A stretch of 64,000 nucleotides of DNA from Actinomucor elegans (lineage: Eukaryota; Mucoromycota; Mucoromycetes; Mucorales; Mucoraceae). Below the pieces are notes generated by a model, which was given only the letters and a program-made list of their open reading frames with translations, was not told where the DNA came from and did no database searches. Location of the stretch: NCBI GenBank assembly GCA_026027325.1, contig JAMSLZ010000001.1, forward strand, positions 2,418,001 through 2,482,000, written 5' to 3'. Below are positions 1 to 13,120 of this stretch, piece by piece. How positions within the stretch are numbered: the stretch's first letter is position 1; every line of letters begins with the position of its first letter. A program made the position numbers and the translations under genes.

Positions 1-272
1 TCTCTTCCTCCCAAAAAAAACACAACTATATGATGATACCTAATTTACTATGCTTACTTTACCCTATCTATTATGCAACTACTTCTCTGTTTCAATTTTT
101 TTTTTTTTTCATGATGTCCATTATATGAGCTTTTCTATTAAAGCAAAACTTAATAAACATATACTTGTCAATGATCAGTATTTAATTGTACAAATTAAAA
201 ATTAATAGATTAATCAAATACAAACAAGATATTCAACAAAGTAATGATATTGCAATAGACTGTAGGTCTCTA

Positions 273-330
273 CAGATGTAATACGCCATTTTGAACATGG
301 TCTGGTAATTAGATACCACATTTGACAGAG
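273..330 (+). repeat. Two-unit dispersed repeat, copy 1
   Basis: Two AGATG/AGATA-headed units start about 37 bases apart (274 and 311). The second unit reads AGATACCACATTTGACAGAG, close to the family form AGATGCGACATTTGACC. It is one of at least seven copies in the window. Confidence 0.55.
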
Positions 331-1076
331 TTCTCCTTTCCAAGCTGTGTTTCGAAATAAGGCTCAGAAACTATAACTTTTATCTCAGGAATTCAAGTCT
401 TAACATAGAATATGATTAATACAAGTTGGCTCTTTATAAGTTTAATAAAATTTGTAGATAGCTTATTGTTATTTCGAAGAGCATAATTTTAATACAAAAA
501 TAAAGCGTCAAGCAGAATGAAAATTATTTGGAGATGGGTTTTGTGTGGTTTTCGTACATGAATTCGTAACTATATAATTTTATTTTTCGAGGAGAATATC
601 CCTAAGTCTATAGATTTCTTGAGAATTAATGACTGGCCTTGATAGTTGCTGATCTATGGGCAATTTTGAGTTTCTGACGTTTTTGTTGATAGCTTGTAGT
701 GGTGGTGGACAAATAGTTGATTCACCGCTGACCAATAAAATCAGTGTCTCTTATGTCAATAATCATCAAACCATTGACTGTAACCAAGATTGAGATGCTG
801 TAGGTGCTATAAAGACTAATAATTACGTGGTATTACGTAAAAGTTGCGTGATACTACTGCTCCTTACGAAGCGATATATTCGAGCTTTAATGATATACAT
901 TAATTATATCATTAAATCGAACACCTGCATCCAGAGTGGATAGTACACTTGTGTAGCTTTACTGGCCCCCCTCACTGGAGCACAAAGCACAGTGTATAGC
1001 TGAGCGACTAGTAGCAAATTACCAATCACAGGTCGCGCGTGCTTATTTTTTACGGTATTTGAAGCAACTTTTCCCC

Positions 1077-1084
1077 TATTTATA
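1077..1084 (+). promoter_or_regulatory. Putative TATA element of the PL14 gene
   Basis: TATTTATA lies 104 bases upstream of the preferred ATG at 1181, in a short GC-richer stretch with an ACCAAT motif near 1020. This is a position-based inference. Confidence 0.35.
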
Positions 1085-1180
1085 GGCTAATAGAGCGTCT
1101 CACAAGAAAAATTATTATTTTTATTGCTGTTCTTCTACTTCCATTTCTCATCTTTTTTTTCCTTCTCTCATTTTTTGATA

Positions 1181-2264
1181 ATGATTATTTTCGGCGGTCT
1201 AATAGCGACTGCCTTGATAACACTAGCCAATGCTGAAGCAACTACAGGCAGAGCAGCAACCCTTGGATTAACAAACACTTGGGCAGTCACTATACCAGAC
1301 AGCACACCTGCTTCAACTCTCGACTATGTGACATCGAATTGGGCAACCACTAACAAGAACGTCTACGGAATCAACAATATCGGCTTTGTTCAGGACCCTA
1401 TCGCCGGCAATGGTACTGTTTTAAAAGTCAACTATCCCATGGGTTCATTTGCTCCTGTTGGCACAAAGACCAACAGCGGCATCCCTGGTGGTGTTGAATT
1501 TTATTCTATGCCTGATAATTCGATGTACAATGCAGCACTTCTCACTTATGACCTTGCGTTCGACCCTACATTTGACTGGGTCAAAGGCGGCAAACTTCCA
1601 GGCATCTTTGGAGGTTCGTTCGTCTATAAAAAAAAAATAGTATTGTAACTGACTTTAATAAATTATAGGTACACCAGGCCAAGGATGTTCTGGGGGCGAC
1701 AAAGCAGATGGAGATAATTGCTTTTCAGTGCGTTTAATGTGGAGAGATAACGGTAATTTATCAGTATATATTCTCTATTAATACTTATGCTCTATTTTGA
1801 AAGGTGCCGGTGAAGCCTACGCTTACATTCCTACCTCTGATCGTCTTTGTAATACAAAACAAGTCTACTGTAATAGTGATTATGGTACTTCGTTTTCGCG
1901 TGGTATCATTCGATTCTCCAACGCAAAGTGGACTCGTATGGAAATCTATGTCAAGCTGAATTCAGGGTCCAATACCAATGGCATTTTACAAGTTTGGCAA
2001 GACGGCTCATTGGTCATCAACCAACCTCATATCCAATTCCGCTCTAGCGACGCCGTTGGTATTTCTAGCCTCATGTTTAGCACTTTCTTTGGTGGAGGAT
2101 CCCCAGACTACGCTACACGCGTTGATACATCCGCTTATTTTAGAAATATTCAATTCAGTACCGGTAATACGCCTGACCCAACAGGTGGAAATTCTGCTTC
2201 GGCATTGAGCATCTCAACGGCATTGTATGCTTTGACTGCTCTGACAATATATCATCTCTTTTAG
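1181..2264 (+). CDS. Polysaccharide lyase family 14-like secreted protein
   Basis: Three exons fit: 1181-1613, 1669-1752 and 1804-2264, about 325 aa, with GT..AG introns of 55 and 51 nt that keep frame. The mature part resembles fungal PL14 (alginate/glucuronan lyase-like) domains: a core around GVEFYSMP and FDWVKGGKLPGIFGG, then a GC-SGGDKADGDNCFSVRLMWR region, then late beta-strands ending near YFRNIQFS. The N-terminus is a hydrophobic signal peptide; an in-frame ATG at 1124 would lengthen it by 19 residues. The C-terminus (after NTPDPTGGNSAS) is a small-residue stretch followed by a hydrophobic tail, as in GPI-anchored proteins. The likely role is eliminative cleavage of uronic-acid polymers at the cell wall or outside the cell. 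The substrate cannot be read from the sequence. Confidence 0.8.
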
Positions 2265-2466
2265 ATAGAGAGCTATTGTATAACTAATATGTGCACTGCT
2301 AATCATAATTGTAATATCCAATCCATTAATAAAAACTTGCAAAAACTGTAAGTAGAAAAAAGGGTTATATATATAACATTGTTCGTATATTTTGAGAGAG
2401 ATGGTAGAAAGGGTTGTGTTGGTGAAGAGGAATAGCACTATCTAGAATGTTTGCTGTATTGCTGTC

Positions 2467-2892
2467 TTAGTTCTCCTCGGGGACAATGACAAACTTTGGT
2501 GTAGTGTAGTATTTGGTGTTGTTATAAACTGATTCTCCAACCTTCCAATCTTTAACGTCCTTCATAATCTCTTGTTCGCGTGCCTTGGCAGCTTCAGTAC
2601 GGCGATAAATGTCACGATCGGCTTCAGCGGTCAAAAGTGGAACGAGGTGAATACGTGCCCAAAGATTTTCGCGCTTCAATTCTCTATAATAACGCGTTAA
2701 TTATTCAGTTCAGTAAGAGCTGATTCAAATGTACCTTCTCTCGACATTGCCCTGGAAGACTTTATAGAAACCGAATGCTGAAATGGCAGTAACACCAGCG
2801 AGAATAACGAGACCAGAAGGTCCACGCTTAGGCAAATAACGACGGTATTTAACTTCGGGGAATCCTTCAGCGGGAGGCAAATCTTGAGCCAT
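2467..2892 (-). CDS. GRIM-19 / NDUFA13 subunit of mitochondrial complex I
   Basis: Two exons: 2892-2735 and 2683-2467 with a 51-nt intron, giving 124 aa, close to the usual 115-145. The order of features matches GRIM-19: MAQDLPPAEGFPEVKYRR at the N-terminus, the KRGPSG turn, a single membrane segment (about residues 28-47), the basic NVERRELKREN stretch, ARIHLVPLLTAEADR, and the signature IMKDVKDWKVGESVY. It is an accessory subunit of NADH:ubiquinone oxidoreductase in the inner membrane. Its stop lies about 200 bases from the stop of the convergent lyase gene. Nothing is missing. Confidence 0.93.
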
Positions 2893-3413
2893 TATTCAAT
2901 TTATGTATAATTAAGAGAGTGGGGAGAGTAAATGGGATATTGAAAGGTTTGGATTTTTTTTTTTGCTTTCTTTGAAAAAAATAATTGAACACCATGGGGA
3001 AACAAGCTAATTCAACCGGGTGACGTCGACAAAAAGCGCGGCTCATGTAGAAGTGATTATTTCGGCCAATTAATATTACTTAGTTTAAATTATTCATCAT
3101 CATCATACTACTATTTAATATCCGCCAGGCAATGAAAATAGTGTACTTCTGGTAGATGATAGAACACGTCCTTTTAAATGAAAGTAATGTAAGATCTAAC
3201 AAATCGTCAATAAAATTTATAGCATATATATACTGTCAGCCTTTTAATATGGAGTACTGTTCAGATGCAATATTTGATCGGGATCAGTTGAGCAATCTAT
3301 AATCTATCGATCATGCGTACAATTTATTAATCCTAATGCATAATATGATTATACTGAAGTCATACAATAACTCTGATGGAAACAGTAGCATATTTTAATA
3401 TTGTTGTTAATTA

Positions 3414-3445
3414 TATATAACATTAAACCGAGATCGATTGAGAAA
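3414..3445 (+). repeat. Dispersed repeat, plus-strand member
   Basis: These 32 bases match 30 of 32 to the minus strand of 19556-19587; the shared core is AACATTAAACCGAGATC followed by TTGAGAAA. An AGATG motif lies about 150 bases upstream of both copies, which suggests one element present in opposite orientations. Confidence 0.65.
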
Positions 3446-5269
3446 TGTAAAGATTTTCAAAATGGCATTGATTTCAGAAAAAACCCTGGAAAATACTCTT
3501 CTGGCTCAACTTTGTAGTTGCTTATTTTTTTTATTTTTTTAAAGAGGATATCTTTGACACATGCCTTTTTAACCATATAGATATGGAATATTGTGTAGTA
3601 TTCTTTTTTTTTTGCATTGACATATATGTAAGTTATGAATGTTTTCAAAACGTAACAAAAGTCGATCTGTTAAAGTAAACAATGGATTTAACAGTATGTT
3701 CTTCACATCATTTGATGCCAGACTTACTTTTGAATACATACGACACAAATGCTCAGATATACTAAAAGTAAATAAAAAATCTTGTACAAAATTCAATAAT
3801 GCATCTAGTGAAGTAAAAAAAAAAAAACTTCTTTTCCTCTATTTTGATTAAACTGTTTTTTCTCTACTTTTTTAAATTTATCCATAGTTTGCATACTTCT
3901 TAAAGTACAAAATGGTCAAAACATAAATTTAATGCACCAAGATATATCCCACCTACACTACTAATAGGCTCTACTTTAAAACACTGCCTTCAGATTCCAT
4001 AAACAAAGAAAGATCTGAAAATTTGAACCTAAAGAGATTAAAGATTTATTAAAACTACAATGGGCATATGGTTGTTTGTTTCATTTTTTTGTGCTCTAGC
4101 CAAATAGAACCCCTTTTTTGGATTTAAAGGGAGAGACATGCAAAGTGATAGAGGTTCGTTAGAAAGAGTACACATTACATTTTGTTTAGGTCATGGAGTA
4201 ACTGATCTAGAGGTCGTTTTTGGGATGAAAGAAGTGGGGTATCTTCTGATTAAAGTGAAGATATAGTAGTTCTATTAATATAATAGTAATATTGAGTCAA
4301 CAGATGAACCAAGAACTTATAGCGTTGAACGAATGCGGTTTATAAGACAGGATCGGTAATTTCAAAAGGAAGAGCTTGGGATCTTCTATGGCAGTTGATA
4401 TTTATAGTTTATTGTGCATATCGAGGCATTAAGCAGTGTATTTCTTGTTCAGTGTAGCAAAAGAATTTTTGAAAAAGAGCTTTGGATGGCCGTCTATTAG
4501 CTATCCTAGGTGTCAATGAATACATCGGCTGCGCTCTGTATGTGTTCATAGGCAATCATACTATTGTGTTTAGCGACATGCGAGGTGACAGAGGGATAAG
4601 ATATTGGAGCTTTTTTTCTGAGTGTTTTTGTATTATGTTGTCACGAACAACACATTTAATAACTTCGAATGTTTTACGAGCCAGCTCATCATATATACAG
4701 GAACAGTTTTTCCTTTGCGAATTTTTGAGCCTTTGTGCCATTGGGATTGGTTGGACTGTTGATACATATGAGAAAGCAGACGGTGAATGAGTATTTTTAC
4801 TAGGCAGGTAAAATAAGCATAGGAGGGACTGAATTTGTTGAATATTGATCTGTTCTTTCATACTGAGTGGTCAACGAAGTGTAGCATAACTTTCGCTAAG
4901 ATTCGAGACAAACCGCCAAAATTGGCTTACATATATTCTGTTTAAGGTCTTCGAATTGCTGGTAATGTGAAGACGAGAACTAGAACTTATTCCAGTTGAG
5001 GACATAATTTGAGTATTGATGCGGGCCTAAATATTTCAGCACTTGGATCTTTTTTTTTTTTTTCCTGGGATGATAAATGATTGCAAGTCTTGGCATATTG
5101 ATGCTTTTATATGATTAAAACTCAAGAAAAATATAGCCTTATACCTTGGGTCACTAGCAATGATTTTGTATTAATAAATATACCTCTAGAATGTCATTTA
5201 TATATGCTACATCCAGCATTATATAAATTAAGATGTAACTCTCCAAAAATTTCGAAATGTTTTTCATTG

Positions 5270-5880
5270 GAGTACGGGAAATGAATAATGCAACCACTAC
5301 CGCCAGCATGTATGTAATTTTGAGAATGAGCGCCCCTTACGTCAAAATATGAATTCAATTTTTTTAGAAGAAATAAAGTGTATTCAATATATAATTTTTC
5401 TTTAAAAAATTGATTTATTGCTGATTTTATACTTGAATAATTTTTTTTATGATTCTGTGTATACATGAAGCATGAAATATTTTATATGCCAACCACAGAA
5501 AGGTCAGGGGCAAGCCCCTATTTTATATGAATTTGGTGGAATAAACGTCTTACGAAAGGATAAAAGATTAGGCTTTTAAATGGAGTGTAGCTTTATAATT
5601 AGCCATTTATTTTAACAAATAGCTATCTACATTTCAATAATATACATCTCGTTATGATATTTATCATTAACCATTTTAGAACATGCTTCAGTTATGTAAG
5701 ATTTTAATCCTTGTTTGATGAATGTGACCCAAAAGTTCTGATTCCAGTAAAACTATTTCAGCCATTTTGGAAACTGTAGCAGATCTCAAATTGGGAAATC
5801 AGACCAACTAATTATACCATCGTAATAGCAGTATATACATGTTTAATTAATTTTTCAATTAAATATCTAGTTTTACCGGT
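5270..5880 (+). repeat. Dispersed repeat, direct copy 1
   Basis: Diverged direct copy of about 18320-18920. The best-kept block is 5491-5588, which pairs with 18546-18643 at roughly 90 of 98 identical positions. Flanking matches include an ATGAATAATG(C/G)AACC segment before it and a CTCAAATT..GA(G/A)AAAT(C/T)AGA segment after it. No ORF is kept. Confidence 0.65.
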
Positions 5881-7565
5881 CTTACACCTCGCAAATGTAT
5901 CAATTGTAATTGTGATTAGATGAGTTGATGCTGATTTATGATGATTATTAGATGAGATTTGTTCAGATCTCAAACCAAAAAATGGATGATTTTTTGTCTC
6001 ATTTTTTAGATAATAAACCATCGACAGACAAAAAGAAGCTCTGATTCATAGGGACACCTTACATGACGTTGAAAATATCAAATATATATATATATATATA
6101 GCTTGAGAGTTTTATATACAATAAAATTCAACCAGACATCATTTGCATATTTTCTAATATACTGAGCCTACATTACCAATATATTATAGTTCCAAAATGC
6201 TGGTTTCGTACAGCATAAAAATTACCAGCAAAGCTCTTTGTAATTTCCGATAAAAGCAAATAACCATCTGAATATATGCTTTCAAGTTGATAGCGAATTT
6301 TCAGCCAAAATAAAGCAGGATAAGCCAATTAGCCATAGGCTAACTCAGTGATTAAATGCTTATGAAGGCTATTGCTAAATAGATAAAAAAAAGTTCTGTT
6401 TCACAGAACCGACGACGAGGTTATTTCTGGTCGTCCTCATTTAGATCCAATGTTTTGGTAAATGCAAAAATAGACCCCAGGATACCCATTAATAAAACCA
6501 GCCACTTTTGAGTTTGGCGGCTTGTCATCCTCGAATCAATTCCGAATCCCAGTATATCATTACAAACATGCAGAAGGATATAAATCCAATACTTTGTATA
6601 TTATGTAATGACTGCCCAGCCAAAATACTGGTAACTCAAAGACCAATCAATTGCTCTCAATTATAACACCGCTTAAAATACGACGTTATAATGATCTTTA
6701 GTATATCATTTGCACGAGAACATTATAAAGTAACCCTGAATTTCATTATTAAACAATTAATATGCGTAATCTTGAGGCTATTGGGCCCGTTTTAATTAGT
6801 TATTCTATATAGAGTTGATTTATTTGATTATCTGTGGAAAATAACAATGATACCATATTATTGCATGTTCATTTTTTAGCTTCTGAGTAGATAATGCTTG
6901 GCTGCTTAGCAATTAATTATAACCTAAAACATCTATAAGCCTCTATGGCTTAATTTAAGATAAAATTCTCGGTAAATATCAGAAAGCAGTTCACAAAGAA
7001 GTCTACGCTGTTTAGTTTCAATAAAAACAACAGTTAGTTCGAATGGAAAGTGATGTCTTAAAGTCAAGGTACTTGTATCCAGTTGTTTACACGTTTCAGT
7101 TCTATTTCCCAAGGCTTACGCATAAGCTGATACCATAATAATAGAAACTTGCAACCCAATTGCAAGTTTTACTTTGAGCTCAGGTGAAATGCGCGTTATT
7201 TTGGAATTAAATCATCAAAAGAGGCTCATTTTAGGCTAATAGGGGAAAGCAAGCCTCACTCATTAAGACAGCACACATGCAATCAAGGTTACACTGTTAA
7301 TAAAAGAGTTTCCTGATCTATTTCTTTCTTTCTTTTATTCTTTTTCTTATTGTCTTTTAGTAATGGCTGAACATTGTCCTACATCGGGGGGATTGAAGGA
7401 AAATGGATTGTAAATGTCTAGACTTGATTGTACCTAATTGCCTCTAAACAACCTTTCTTTATATATTAATATCATTGTTTTGTACAGTAATCCTGAATTT
7501 GACTTGAAAGAACTGATATTGCATCCAAAGTAAGGTACCTCACTTGCACAGGAATTACTCAAGAT

Positions 7566-9003
7566 ATGAAAACTAATACATTGAATAGTAAAACAGTGCA
7601 TGTTTGGTGCTGGATTGTAGCAGGGCTTCTTGTGTTGGTTACAATTGCAATGGTATCTCATACAATCAATAAGCATTTACACCACTATTGCACACCAGAA
7701 ATCCAGCGACATAAAGTACGAGTTTTAGCATACCCTGCAGCCTATGCCATTTTGGCCTGGTTGTCTTATTTTAAATATGAGTACGAGACCGTAATTCTAT
7801 TCTTTGCGCGATTGTTTGAATCGTTTGCAGTATATAACCTATACATGTGTTTGCAATCTTACCTGCAGCCGTATAGAGAAAGAAATGAAGGTGTTAAGGT
7901 GCCGATTTCCACCAAAGTCTTTGGATTCTTTTGGAACTTTAGTCTGTAAGTTTCTTAGAGAGGTTTATCGAAGTGGTACCTAATGAATACTATAGACAAT
8001 CAAAATGGGGTCTTCACTTTCGAGTTATCACAGACATTCTTGTACTCCAGTTCCCCATATGGTAAAATGCACTGTTTGAAGAATGCCACCTCTATTGACA
8101 CTAACAGGCACTAGGAATATCATATCTTCTCTAGTTTCAATCTTTGCTCAAATTAAAGGTGTATACTGTGATGGCCAGCTCAGCCCACAAGGAGCTTATG
8201 TATATTTAGCTACAATTCAATTTATCTCCTTGTCTATCATCCTCATGGCCCTATTTACCTACCTATCTGTATACAATGATGAATGGAAGCAAGGAAATAT
8301 TAGAGCTCATGGTATGTTTTGGTGTGTCAAAGGCCCTATCATGGTGATCTTTTACTTTGGTGACATCTTGCTAGCTACCTTGAAATATTTTGAAGTGATC
8401 AAGGATCAGCCGCCCATTACACCTGGTGGTTTATTCTGGACCGCAGCTGCCATCAAGAACGGGTACTATGTGTTGATCATCTGCATATGTATGGCAGCAG
8501 TTGCCATGCTAATGCAGCATTATTTTGGATTAGATGCGATAGAGGAGCAAACAGAAGTGCCAGATTACACTTATTTTGAAGCTTTTGCAGATGGCTTCTT
8601 GGCGTATATACCTCAATTTGTGAAAAACGTGTTTCATTGCGGCGGTGATACCGTGGTTTTAGCAAAGAAACGAATCAAACTGAGAAAAGAGAGAAGACTC
8701 AGTGATGACGAGCGCAAATTATTGCCGTCTGATCTAGAAAGCAGTAGTTCAATTCATGAGTATCTGGCCCATCCACCGCCTTCTTTACAAAATAGTAGCA
8801 GTAGGCTTTATACTCAGACAGTGCCACTTGAACCTATCCATGCTAGATATGACGAAAAAAAAGGGTCCCACAGTAACACTAGTACTGGTGAAGTAGATGA
8901 ACTAGCTGTAGTTCAACAGCACTCATCTCTTGCTCAATCCAACCGCAATGATAAAAAATTCATGGACAAGCATTCTAGTCATTTTACACCTCACGACAGA
9001 TAG
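7566..9003 (+). CDS. TMEM184 / OST-alpha (DUF300) family membrane protein
   Basis: Exons 7566-7945, 7996-8061 and 8115-9003 join in frame to 444 aa. The protein shows the family layout: an N-terminal helix (WIVAGLLVLVTIAMVS), HKVRVLAYPAAYAILAWLSY, a helix ending ESFAVYNLYMCL, a cytosolic loop, then four more hydrophobic segments including the FW-KGPIMVIFYFGDILLA and PGGLFWTAAAIKNG stretches. A charged tail of about 130 residues follows, rich in Ser and His. Relatives are seven-helix organic-solute transporter-like proteins; the fungal role is not firmly known. The third exon start is set by frame: an earlier AG would run into a stop, while the AG at 8114 restores the family sequence. Confidence 0.85.
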
Positions 9004-9094
9004 CTTTCTGTCATACAATAAACTAAAGAAATTTAATCAACGACTTTCTTATTGGCTTATTTTGTTTTTTCCCGTCTACTAAAACCCGGGAAGA

Positions 9095-9103
9095 TATATA
9101 AAG
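9095..9103 (+). promoter_or_regulatory. TATA box of the UPF0303 gene
   Basis: TATATAAAG starts exactly 72 bases before the ATG. The enclosing 13-mer AAGATATATAAAG is repeated, also 72 bases before the ATG, at the mitochondrial carrier gene (15455). Confidence 0.55.
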
Positions 9104-9166
9104 ATAACACTGAAGTTGATATCATCGGCTTTCTTCTTTACAAAAAAAAAAAAACACTATATAATA

Positions 9167-9811
9167 ATGCCTGATTCACTTAGAGACCTTCTTGAAATTA
9201 TCTTGCTCCAAGAAGAAAAGTGCCAATTTACTTCGTTCACTTCCGAAGATGCTTTGAATTTGGGTTTGTTGCTTATTGAAAATGTCAAACCATATGAGAA
9301 GCCCGTAGTTATCGATATTACTTTGAATGGGCACCAGCTCTTTCATTATGCAATGGATGGTACATCCAAAGATAATGATGAATGGGTTCGTCGTAAAAAG
9401 TATGTATAAAACTTGATTAAAAAGCTCTATTGTATTGATAAGCTTCCATAGTAATGTAGTCAATCGCTTTGGCCGTTCCAGCTATTACGTTGGTCGTCAT
9501 GTGCTTCACCAAGGAAAGACATTCGAGGAAAAGTACTATGTAAGTAAATGAGTACAGATCATTAAAGACGTAAATGTTTATATCATACCTAGGCTAGTGA
9601 AAAGGATTACGCAACCCATGGTGGCGCTTTTCCATTGAAAATCAAGGACGTTGGTGTGGTTGGTACTATTACTGTATCTGGTCTTGCGCAAGAGGTAAGA
9701 AGCTTAATATAAGAAATATTTTTCCCATATTAACCGAGTCTATCTACGTAGGATGATCACAACGTTGTTGCAAACACTATCCAAGAATACATTGCCGAAA
9801 AGGCCAAATAA
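9167..9811 (+). CDS. UPF0303 (DUF336 heme-binding-fold) family protein
   Basis: Four exons (9167-9399, 9452-9539, 9593-9694, 9752-9811) give 160 aa, the normal family length. Recognisable blocks are [18 protein letters not shown], the DNDEWVRRK motif, [32 protein letters not shown], and [21 protein letters not shown]. The family includes yeast YBR137W and bacterial HbpS-like folds. It is a small soluble cytosolic protein whose chemistry is not settled, so no reaction is assigned. All three introns are 50-57 nt and GT..AG. The ATG at 9167 was chosen over an in-frame upstream start because it follows the TATA box at a normal distance and begins the family's conserved region. Confidence 0.87.
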
Positions 9812-9853
9812 TACTAATAAAACCGTCACATATCACTACATTTTATCAGTTTC

Positions 9854-12800
9854 ATGCAAACAGCCTCCTCTTTTTTTCTGTTATTTTTGATTATGTCTAT
9901 CTTTGCTCATATCAAACATAACTTATATAAAACTTCAAGAAGCCATTTAGTTTGTGGGCATAGTGGAATACGTTTAATGCGACTTATTCCAAAGCCCTTA
10001 CCTATTACCACCATATATCCCAGACAAATTAACTCGCAGCTTCAACTGCGTTACCTGAGCAGAACACGCGTTTTAAGCAAAGAGCGCGAATCTAAAGAGG
10101 AGCTCTCAGAAGAACTTATCAGCAATAATAAGCAAGAGGATATCTTTAAAAAACCAGAGGTGCCAGAGGTCTATCCACAACTGCTGGCTTTACCTATCTC
10201 ACGTCGACCTCTCTTTCCTGGGTTTTATAAAGCAGTTGTAGTCAAGAACCCACAAGTGACTGCAGCGATTAAAGAGTTATTCAAGAAAGGACAGCCATAT
10301 GTTGGTGCATTTTTGACCAAAAACGATGAGGTGGATATTGATAAAATCACACATTTGGACCAAGTGTATCCGACCGGCGTGTTTGCACAGATTACTAGCA
10401 TTTTTCCAGCTGGGGCTGGTAGCGAAAAATTAGATACAGATCCAGGATTGACGGCTGTATTGTATCCGCATCGAAGGATTCAACTGACTGAATTACTTAG
10501 TAAGGATAACGCGTCTTTTCCTGAAAAAAAGACAGAGACAAATAAAGGTAAGATATACTGAAAGGATTAATATAGTACTGTTATTTACAGTACAGCAAGT
10601 TGGTAGTAAGAAATCAAAAGCAACCAGGCCATTGTCCAAAAAAAAACAAGTGGAAACAGCAACTGAACCAAACCTTCCCTCAGCCAGTACTTTGCTTAAA
10701 GACTTTGATGTTTCTCTAGGCGCAGTTGAAAACTTACAGGAGATACCTCCGCCCAAAAAGAGTGCAATCGTACGAGCTGTGACATCTGAACTCGTCACAG
10801 TATTCAAAGACATTGCTCAACTGAACCCTTTATTTAGAGACCAAATAGCCAATTTCTCCATGTCTCAATCTGCTGGCAACGTCTTTGAAGATCCTTCACG
10901 TTTATCAGATTTCGCAGCAGCTATCTCTACTGGTGAATCATCCGAATTGCAGGATGTACTCAGCACACTTTCTGTGGAGGACCGCCTAGAAAAATCGTTA
11001 TTGGTGTTGAAAAAGGAATTGATGAACGCGCAGCTTCAAAGCAAGATATCAAAAGAGGTCGAAAACAAGATAGCCAAGCGACAGCGCGATTATTACTTGA
11101 TGGAGCAACTAAAGGGTATCAAAAAAGAACTGGGAGTGGAGACAGATGGTAAGGACAAGTTGGTGGATGACTTTAAAGAAAGAGCGACCAAGTTAGCCAT
11201 GCCAGATGCTGCAAAGAAAGTCTTTGATGAGGTAAAAACGTCCACATGATGCTTGTTGAAGATCTAAAGATAATGTATTCTTTAGGAAATTAATAAACTT
11301 GCTCATCTTGAACCTGTAGCTTCTGAATTCAATGTCACTCGAAACTATTTGGATTGGATCACACAAATTCCATGGGGAAAACGGTCGCGTGAAAACTACA
11401 ATTTGGTACACGCTCGCAGAGTCCTTGATCAGGATCATTATGGCCTCAAGGAAGTCAAGGATCGCATACTAGAATTTATTGCTGTAGGCAAGTTGAGAGG
11501 TACAGTGGAAGGTAAAATCCTGTGTTTGGCGGGGCCTCCTGGTGTAGGTAAAACATCAGTAGGCAAAAGCATAGCTCGCGCGCTTGATCGCAAGTTTTTT
11601 CGCTTCTCTGTCGGCGGACTTACAGATGTAGCAGAAATCAAAGGCCATCGTCGCACTTATGTAGGTGCTATGCCCGGTAAAGTGATTCAAGCGTTGAAGA
11701 AGGTGGGCACTGAGAACCCTTTGATCTTGATCGATGAGATTGATAAGGTTGGACATGGACATCAGGGAGATCCATCATCTGCCTTGTTGGAACTATTAGA
11801 TCCTGAGCAAAACTCGAGCTTTTTGGATTATTATATGGATATACCTGTGGACCTATCCAAAATTTTGTTCATGTGTACTGCCAACGTATTAGACACAATT
11901 CCTGGACCCTTGTTGGACCGCATGGAAATTATTCAGCTTTCGGGTTATGTAGCTGAAGAAAAGGCAGCCATTGCAGCCAAGTATTTGTCTCCTACTGCGA
12001 AGAGGGCATCAGGACTAGAGCATGTAGATATTCATTTGACAGACGAAGCAATTGATACATTGATTAAAAGTTATTGTCGCGAAAGTGGCGTCCGCAACTT
12101 GAAAAAACAAATTGACAAAGTGTATCGGAAGGCTGCTTACAAGATCGTAGAAGAAATTGACGAGCAAGCTGAGGGTATCGACGCTACTCAAATACCTGCT
12201 ATAGAAGCTTTAGACGAGAGTAAAGTTGGCGAAGATATTATTGAAGACGGAGAAGCGAGAAAACCGCTAAAGGTTTCCGAGAACATTCACGTCAAGATTG
12301 ATGCAGAATCACTGAGAAGCTACGTAGGTCCGGCTATATACCATTCTGAGCGATTATATGAAACAACACCACCTGGTGTGGTGATGGGACTTGCCTGGAC
12401 AAGCATGGGTAAGTAACAAGCAGCCTGCACTATTAAAAAAAAGAACTAACGTATTGTATTCAAACAGGAGGAGCCTCGCTGTACGTAGAATCAGTTTTAG
12501 AATCAGCACTTACCTACAAATCCAAGCCAGAACTTTCAAAAACAGGTCAGTTAGGAGACGTCATGAAAGAATCCACTAGCATTGCTTATACTTTTGCTAA
12601 ATCACTCATGGCTCGAGAGTTTCCCAAAAACAAATTCTTTGACAAAGCACATGTACATTTACATTGTCCTGCTGGTGCAGTATCCAAAGATGGTATGTAT
12701 GTATCACTCTCTTATCACATTATCTAAATGTTTCGTCATGAATACAAAGGCCCATCAGCTGGAATAACAATGACGACTGCACTGTTATCATTAGCACTCA

Positions 12801-13120
12801 ACCAGCCTATTGACCCAAATATTGCCATGACAGGTGAGCTCACTGTCACAGGAAAAGTGATACAGATTGGTGGTTTGAAAGAAAAAGTGATAGCAGCTAA
12901 GCGAGCTCAAGTGACCAAGATCCTGTTTCCAAAAGATAACGTGGCTGATTGGGAAGAATTAGAAGATTATATCAAAAAGGACTTGAAAGGTGTTCCTGTA
13001 GACAATTACGAGGATGTTTTTAAGGCTGTATTTGGTGATATAGATCGAGACCGTGCAGAAAATGTATGGACAAAGCAGCTAGAAAAGCCTGCAAAAGAGA
13101 AAGATCGCCAAGATGATTAA
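9854..13120 (+). CDS. PIM1: Lon protease homolog, mitochondrial (Pim1/LONP1)
   Basis: Five exons: 9854-10547, 10591-11231, 11286-12408, 12468-12692, 12750-13120, about 1017 aa (1004 if the ATG at 9893 is used). The Arg/Ser-rich N-terminus looks like a mitochondrial presequence. Order of domains: LON substrate-binding domain starting at [13 protein letters not shown] (about residue 110) and broken by a Lys/Glu-rich linker, a coiled-coil region, AAA+ ATPase with Walker [10 protein letters not shown] (about 528) and Walker [10 protein letters not shown], sensor region, then the Lon protease domain with GLAWTSMGG, the catalytic Ser in KDGPSAG and the catalytic Lys in GGLKEK. The Ser motif is split by the last intron. 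It is an ATP-dependent matrix protease for damaged proteins and mtDNA-linked regulators. Nothing is missing. Confidence 0.96.

Larger units (their letters stand above)
1..1180. other. AT-rich 5' intergenic region
   Basis: No gene is visible up to the lyase start. The stretch is AT-rich and holds one copy of the two-unit dispersed repeat (about 273-330). Its last 100 bases carry the lyase promoter. Confidence 0.6.
2893..7565. other. Long gene-free AT-rich region with dispersed repeats
   Basis: No convincing gene was found. Open frames at 3457-3851, 4482-4861, 5194-5466 and 5812-6021 are short, overlap on both strands and resemble no family I know. The region holds a repeat copy at 3263-3290, one arm of an inverted repeat pair (3414-3445), one member of a direct repeat pair (about 5270-5880), and a TA microsatellite near 6081-6101. 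It looks like decayed transposon-derived DNA, though that origin is inferred. Confidence 0.55.

Noticed and set aside
4482..4861. Overlapping 102-aa (+) and 101-aa (-) ORFs as a gene
   Set aside because: Both strands are open over the same stretch, neither resembles a known family, and no partner exons with sound splice sites were found.
6081..6101. TA-rich repeat as an origin or centromere core
   Set aside because: Short TA runs are common across the window (44460, 46176, 58345) and nothing else supports a special role.
8083..8114. ATG at 8083 as start of a separate gene
   Set aside because: The reading frame is the third exon of the TMEM184-like gene. The upstream exons join cleanly with the AG at 8114 and supply the missing first helices.
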